DNA of 64,000 nucleotides from Lutraria lutraria (lineage: Eukaryota; Mollusca; Bivalvia; Venerida; Mactridae): NCBI GenBank assembly GCA_964023205.1, contig OZ026846.1, positions 33,252,194-33,316,193 on the forward strand. The letters are read 5' to 3'. Under the pieces are notes generated by a model. That model had not been told where the DNA came from, made no database searches, and saw only the letters and a program-made list of their open reading frames with translations. The position numbers were made by a program, and so were the translations under genes. Shown in pieces: positions 59,527 to 64,000 of this stretch; position 1 is the stretch's first letter, and every line of letters begins with the position of its first letter.

Positions 59527-62500
59527 CATTACAAGTATTATTGTATAATACCATAGTTGAACAATAACTGTTTGGTATTATTAGTATTATTGTATAATAC
59601 TATTGTTGAACAATAACTATTTGGTATTATTAGTATTATTGTATAATACTATTGTTGAACAATAACTATGTGGTATTATTAGTATTATTGTATAATACCA
59701 TAGTTGAACAATAACTATTTGGTATTATTAGTATTATTGTATAATACTGTTGTTGAACAATAACTATTTGGTATTATTAGTATTATTGTATAATACTGTT
59801 GTTGAACAATAACTGTTTGGTATTATTAGTATTATTGTATAATACTGTTGTTGAACAATAACTATTTGGTATTATTAGTATTATTGTATAATACTGTTGT
59901 TGAACAATAACTGTTTGGTATTATTAGTATTATTGTATAATACTGTTGTTGAACAATAACTGTTTGGTATTATTAGTATTATTGTATAATACTGTTGTTG
60001 AACAATAACTATTTGGTATTATTAGTATTATTGTATAATACTGTTGTTGAACAATAACTATTTGGTATTATTAGTATTATTGTATAATACTGTTGTTGAA
60101 CAATAACTATTTGGTATTATTAGTATTATTGTATAATACTGTTGTTGAACAATAACTATTTGGTATTATTAGTATTATTGTATAATACTGTTGTTGAACA
60201 ATAACTATTTGGTATTATTAGTATTATTGTATAATACTGTTGTTGAACAATAACTATTTGGTATTATTAGTATTATTGTATAATACTGTTGTTGAACAAT
60301 AACTATTTGGTATTATTAGTATTATTGTATAATACTGTTGTTGAACAATAACTATTTGGTATTATTAGTATTATTGTATAATACTGTTGTTGAACAATAA
60401 CTGTTTGGTATTATTAGTATTATTGTATAATACTGTTGTTGAACAATAACTATTTGGTATTATTAGTATTATTGTATAATACTGTTGTTGAACAATAACT
60501 ATTTGGTATTATTAGTATTATTGTATAATACTGTTGTTGAACAATAACTGTTTGGTATTATTAGTATTATTGTATAATACTGTTGTTGAACAATAACTAT
60601 TTGGTATTATTAGTATTATTGTATAATACTGTTGTTGAACAATAACTATTTGGTATTATTAGTATTATTGTATAATACTGTTGTTGAACAATAACTATTT
60701 GGTATTATTAGTATTATTGTATAATACCATAGTTGAACAATAACTGTTTGGTATTATTAGTATTATTGTATAATACTGTTGTTGAACAATAACTGTTTGG
60801 TATTATTAGTATTATTGTATAATACCATAGTTGAACAATAACTGTTTGGTATTATTAGTATTATTGTATAATACTGTTGTTGAACAATAACTATTTGGTA
60901 TTATTAGTATTATTGTATAATACTGTTGTTGAACAATAACTGTTTGGTATTATTAGTATTATTGTATAATACTATTGTTGAACAATAACTATTTGGTATT
61001 ATTAGTATTATTGTATAATACTGTTGTTGAACAATAACTGTTTGGTATTATTAGTATTATTGTATAATACCATAGTTGAACAATAACTGTTTGGTATTAT
61101 TAGTATTATTGTATAATACCATAGTTGAACAATAACTGTTTGGTATTACAAGTATTAATGTATAATACTATAGTTGAACAATAACTATTTGGTATTATTA
61201 GTATTAATGTATAATACTATAGTTGAACAATAACTATTTGGTATTATTAGTATTATTGTATAATACCATAGTTGAACAATAACTGTTTGGTATTATTAGT
61301 ATTATTGTATAATACCATAGTTGAACAATAACTATTTGGTATTATTAGTATTATTGTATAATACTATAGTTGAACAATAACTATTTGGTATTATTAGTAT
61401 TATTGTATAATACTATTGTTGAACAATAACTATTTGGTATTATTAGTATTATTGTATAATACCATAGTTGAACAATAACTATTTGGTATTATTAGTATTA
61501 TTGTATAATACCATAGTTGAACAATAACTATTTGGTATTATTAGTATTAATGTATAATACTATAGTTGAACAATAACTATTTGGTATTATTAGTATTATT
61601 GTATAATACCATAGTTGAACAATAACTGTTTGGTATTACAAGTATTATTGTATAATACCATAGTTGAACAATAACTATTTGGTATTATTAGTATTATTGT
61701 ATAATACCCTAGTTGAACAATAACTATTTGGTATTATTAGTATTATTGTATAATACTATTGTTGAACAATAACTATTTGGTATTATTAGTATTATTGTAT
61801 AATACCATAGTTGAACAATAACTGTTTGGTATTATTAGTATTATTGTATAATACTATAGTTGAACAATAACTGTTTGGTATTACAAGTATTAATGTATAA
61901 TACTATTGTTGAACAATAACTATTTGGTATTATTAGTATTATTGTATAATACTATTGTTGAACAATAACTGTTTGGTATTATTAGTATTATTGTATAATA
62001 CTATTGTTGAACAATAACTATTTGGTATTATTAGTATTATTGTATAATACTATTGTTGAACAATAACTGTTTGGTATTATTAGTATTATTGTATAATACT
62101 GTTGTTGAACAATAACTATTTGGTATTATTAGTATTATTGTATAATACCATAGTTGAACAATAACTATTTGGTATTACAAGTATTATTGTATAATACTAT
62201 TGTTGAACAATAACTATTTGGTATTACAAGTATTAATGTATAATACTATTGTTGAACAATAACTATTTGGTATTACAAGTATTATTGTATAATACTATTG
62301 TTGAACAATAACTATGTGGTATTATTAGTATTATTGTATAATACCATAGTTGAACAATAACTATTTGGTATTATTAGTATTATTGTATAATACTATTGTT
62401 GAACAATAACTATTTGGTATTACTAGTATTATTGTATAATACTATTGTTGAACAATAACTATTTGGTATTACTAGTATTATTGTATAATACCATAGTTGA

Positions 62501-63619
62501 ACAATAACTATTTGGTATTATTAGTATTATTGTATAATACCATAGTTGAACAATAACTATTTGGTATTACAAGTATTATTGTATAATACTATTGTTGAAC
62601 AATAACTATTTGGTATTACAAGTATTATTGTATAATACTATTGTTGAACAATAACTATTTGGTATTACTAGTATTATTGTATAATACCATAGTTGAACAA
62701 TAACTATTTGGTATTACAAGTATTATTGTATAATACCATTGTTGAACAATAACTATTTGGTATTATTAGTATTATTGTATAATACTATTGTTGAACAATA
62801 ACTATTTGGTATTACTAGTATTATTGTATAATACTATTGTTGAACAATAACTATTTGGTATTACTAGTATTATTGTATAATACCATAGTTGAACAATAAC
62901 TATTTGGTATTACAAGTATTATTGTATAATACCATTGTTGAACAATAACTATTTGGTATTACAAGTATTATTGTATAATACTATTGTTGAACAATAACTA
63001 TTTGGTATTACAAGTATTATTGTATAATACTATTGTTGAACAATAACTATTTGGTATTACAAGTATTATTGTATAATACCATAGTTGAACAATAACTGTT
63101 TGGTATTACAAGTATTATTGTATAATACCATAGTTGAACAATAACTATTTGGTATTACAAGTATTATTGTATAATACCATAGTTGAACAATAACTGTTTG
63201 GTATTACAAGTATTATTGTATAATACTATTGTTGAACAATAACTATTTGGTATTACTAGTATTATTGTATAATACCATAGTTGAACAATAACTATTTGGT
63301 ATTACAAGTATTATTGTATAATACCATAGTTGAACAATAACTGTTTGGTATTACAAGTATTATTGTATAATACCATAGTTGAACAATAACTGTTTGGTAT
63401 TACAAGTATTATTGTATAATACTATTGTTGAACAATAACTATTTGGTATTACTAGTATTATTGTATAATACCATAGTTGAACAATAACTATTTGGTATTA
63501 CAAGTATTATTGTATAATACCATAGTTGAACAATAACTATTTGGTATTACAAGTATTATTGTATAATACTATAGTTGAACAATAACTGTTTGGTATTATT
63601 AGTATTATTGTATAATACC
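59527..63619. repeat. 49-bp tandem array, about 83 units (copy B)
   Basis: Same unit as 40944-45478, about nine units shorter. It contains a block of CTGTTGTTG variants (about 59740-61040) not seen in copy A, and TTACTAG and ATTAATGTATAA variants also absent there. Copy A's ATTATTATATAA and ATTATTCTATAA variants are absent here. Confidence 0.93.
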
Positions 63620-64000
63620 GGATGCTTCTAGATACAGTGATCATTAATGTATTTACCTAGTAAGGTGTTTCGTGTTCCATGTAAAATACCAGATGCATGT
63701 CAGATTCATACAAACATGGTACGTTATATCACTTACATCATGCACAGTCCTTACATTAATTAAGAACATAAGAAGATTTTATCTAGAAAATGTTTTAATA
63801 ACTACAACTAATTAGGAGTTATTACGTCATTGAAATGCAAAATGAGACTTTTTCATGGCACACAACTTACCAAAGCTGTCAATTATTTTATTATGTAAAC
63901 AAAATGTTAAGCCGAGTAACTTTTAGCCACATTGGTTGAGGCAAATATCTTAACACTTCTACATCATTGTGTAAGACGTATGAGGATATATCCAACGTGA
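63620..64000. other. Upstream flank of copy B array
   Basis: Begins GGATGCTTCTAGATACAGTG and matches 45479-45860 with few differences. It continues beyond the window. No gene seen. Confidence 0.65.

Overview
The window is eukaryotic, AT-rich, intron-rich animal DNA. Its genes have short exons with GT..AG boundaries and are embedded in many SINEs, small inverted-repeat elements and minisatellites. The gene set (an ALDH3-type aldehyde dehydrogenase, an SDR9C-type retinol/steroid dehydrogenase, and an insect Gyc-88E-like atypical soluble guanylate cyclase) and the repeat style suggest an invertebrate, most likely a bivalve or other mollusc. That is inference, because no species marker is visible.

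Layout. Positions 625-12585 (minus strand) hold nine exons of the aldehyde dehydrogenase; its 3' end lies outside the window on the left. Its introns carry two nearly identical 1.15-kb repeats with internal tandem units. Positions 12586-17397 are intergenic and include a decayed Tc1/mariner transposase. Positions 17398-21045 (plus strand) hold a complete four-exon short-chain dehydrogenase. Positions 21046-27557 are intergenic, with small elements and minisatellites. Positions 27558-40796 (minus strand) hold the guanylate cyclase, with an H-NOX/HNOB exon, a 48-nt microexon, a coiled coil and the cyclase domain. Upstream of its start codon, in a probable 5'UTR intron, is a 4.5-kb array of 49-bp units.

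A 200-N gap (46295-46494) follows. To the right of it the guanylate cyclase locus appears a second time (46495-59378, followed by a second 49-bp array). The second copy starts in the middle of the last coding exon and runs past the point where the first contig ended. Coding exons, introns and even inserted elements match, while minisatellite lengths and some insertions differ. I read this as two haplotypes of one locus joined end to end by a scaffolder rather than a biological tandem duplication.

Function. The two oxidoreductases belong to families that act on lipophilic alcohols and aldehydes, often at the ER membrane, and they are transcribed divergently. The guanylate cyclase carries heme-domain and catalytic residues in one chain, as expected for the O2-responsive, homodimer-capable Gyc-88E type. 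I found no prokaryotic-style defence system, CRISPR array or viral gene. The most unusual material is repetitive: the two-hairpin 49-bp arrays, a minisatellite of splice-donor-like sequence abutting a catalytic exon, and several transposon ends lying next to splice sites.
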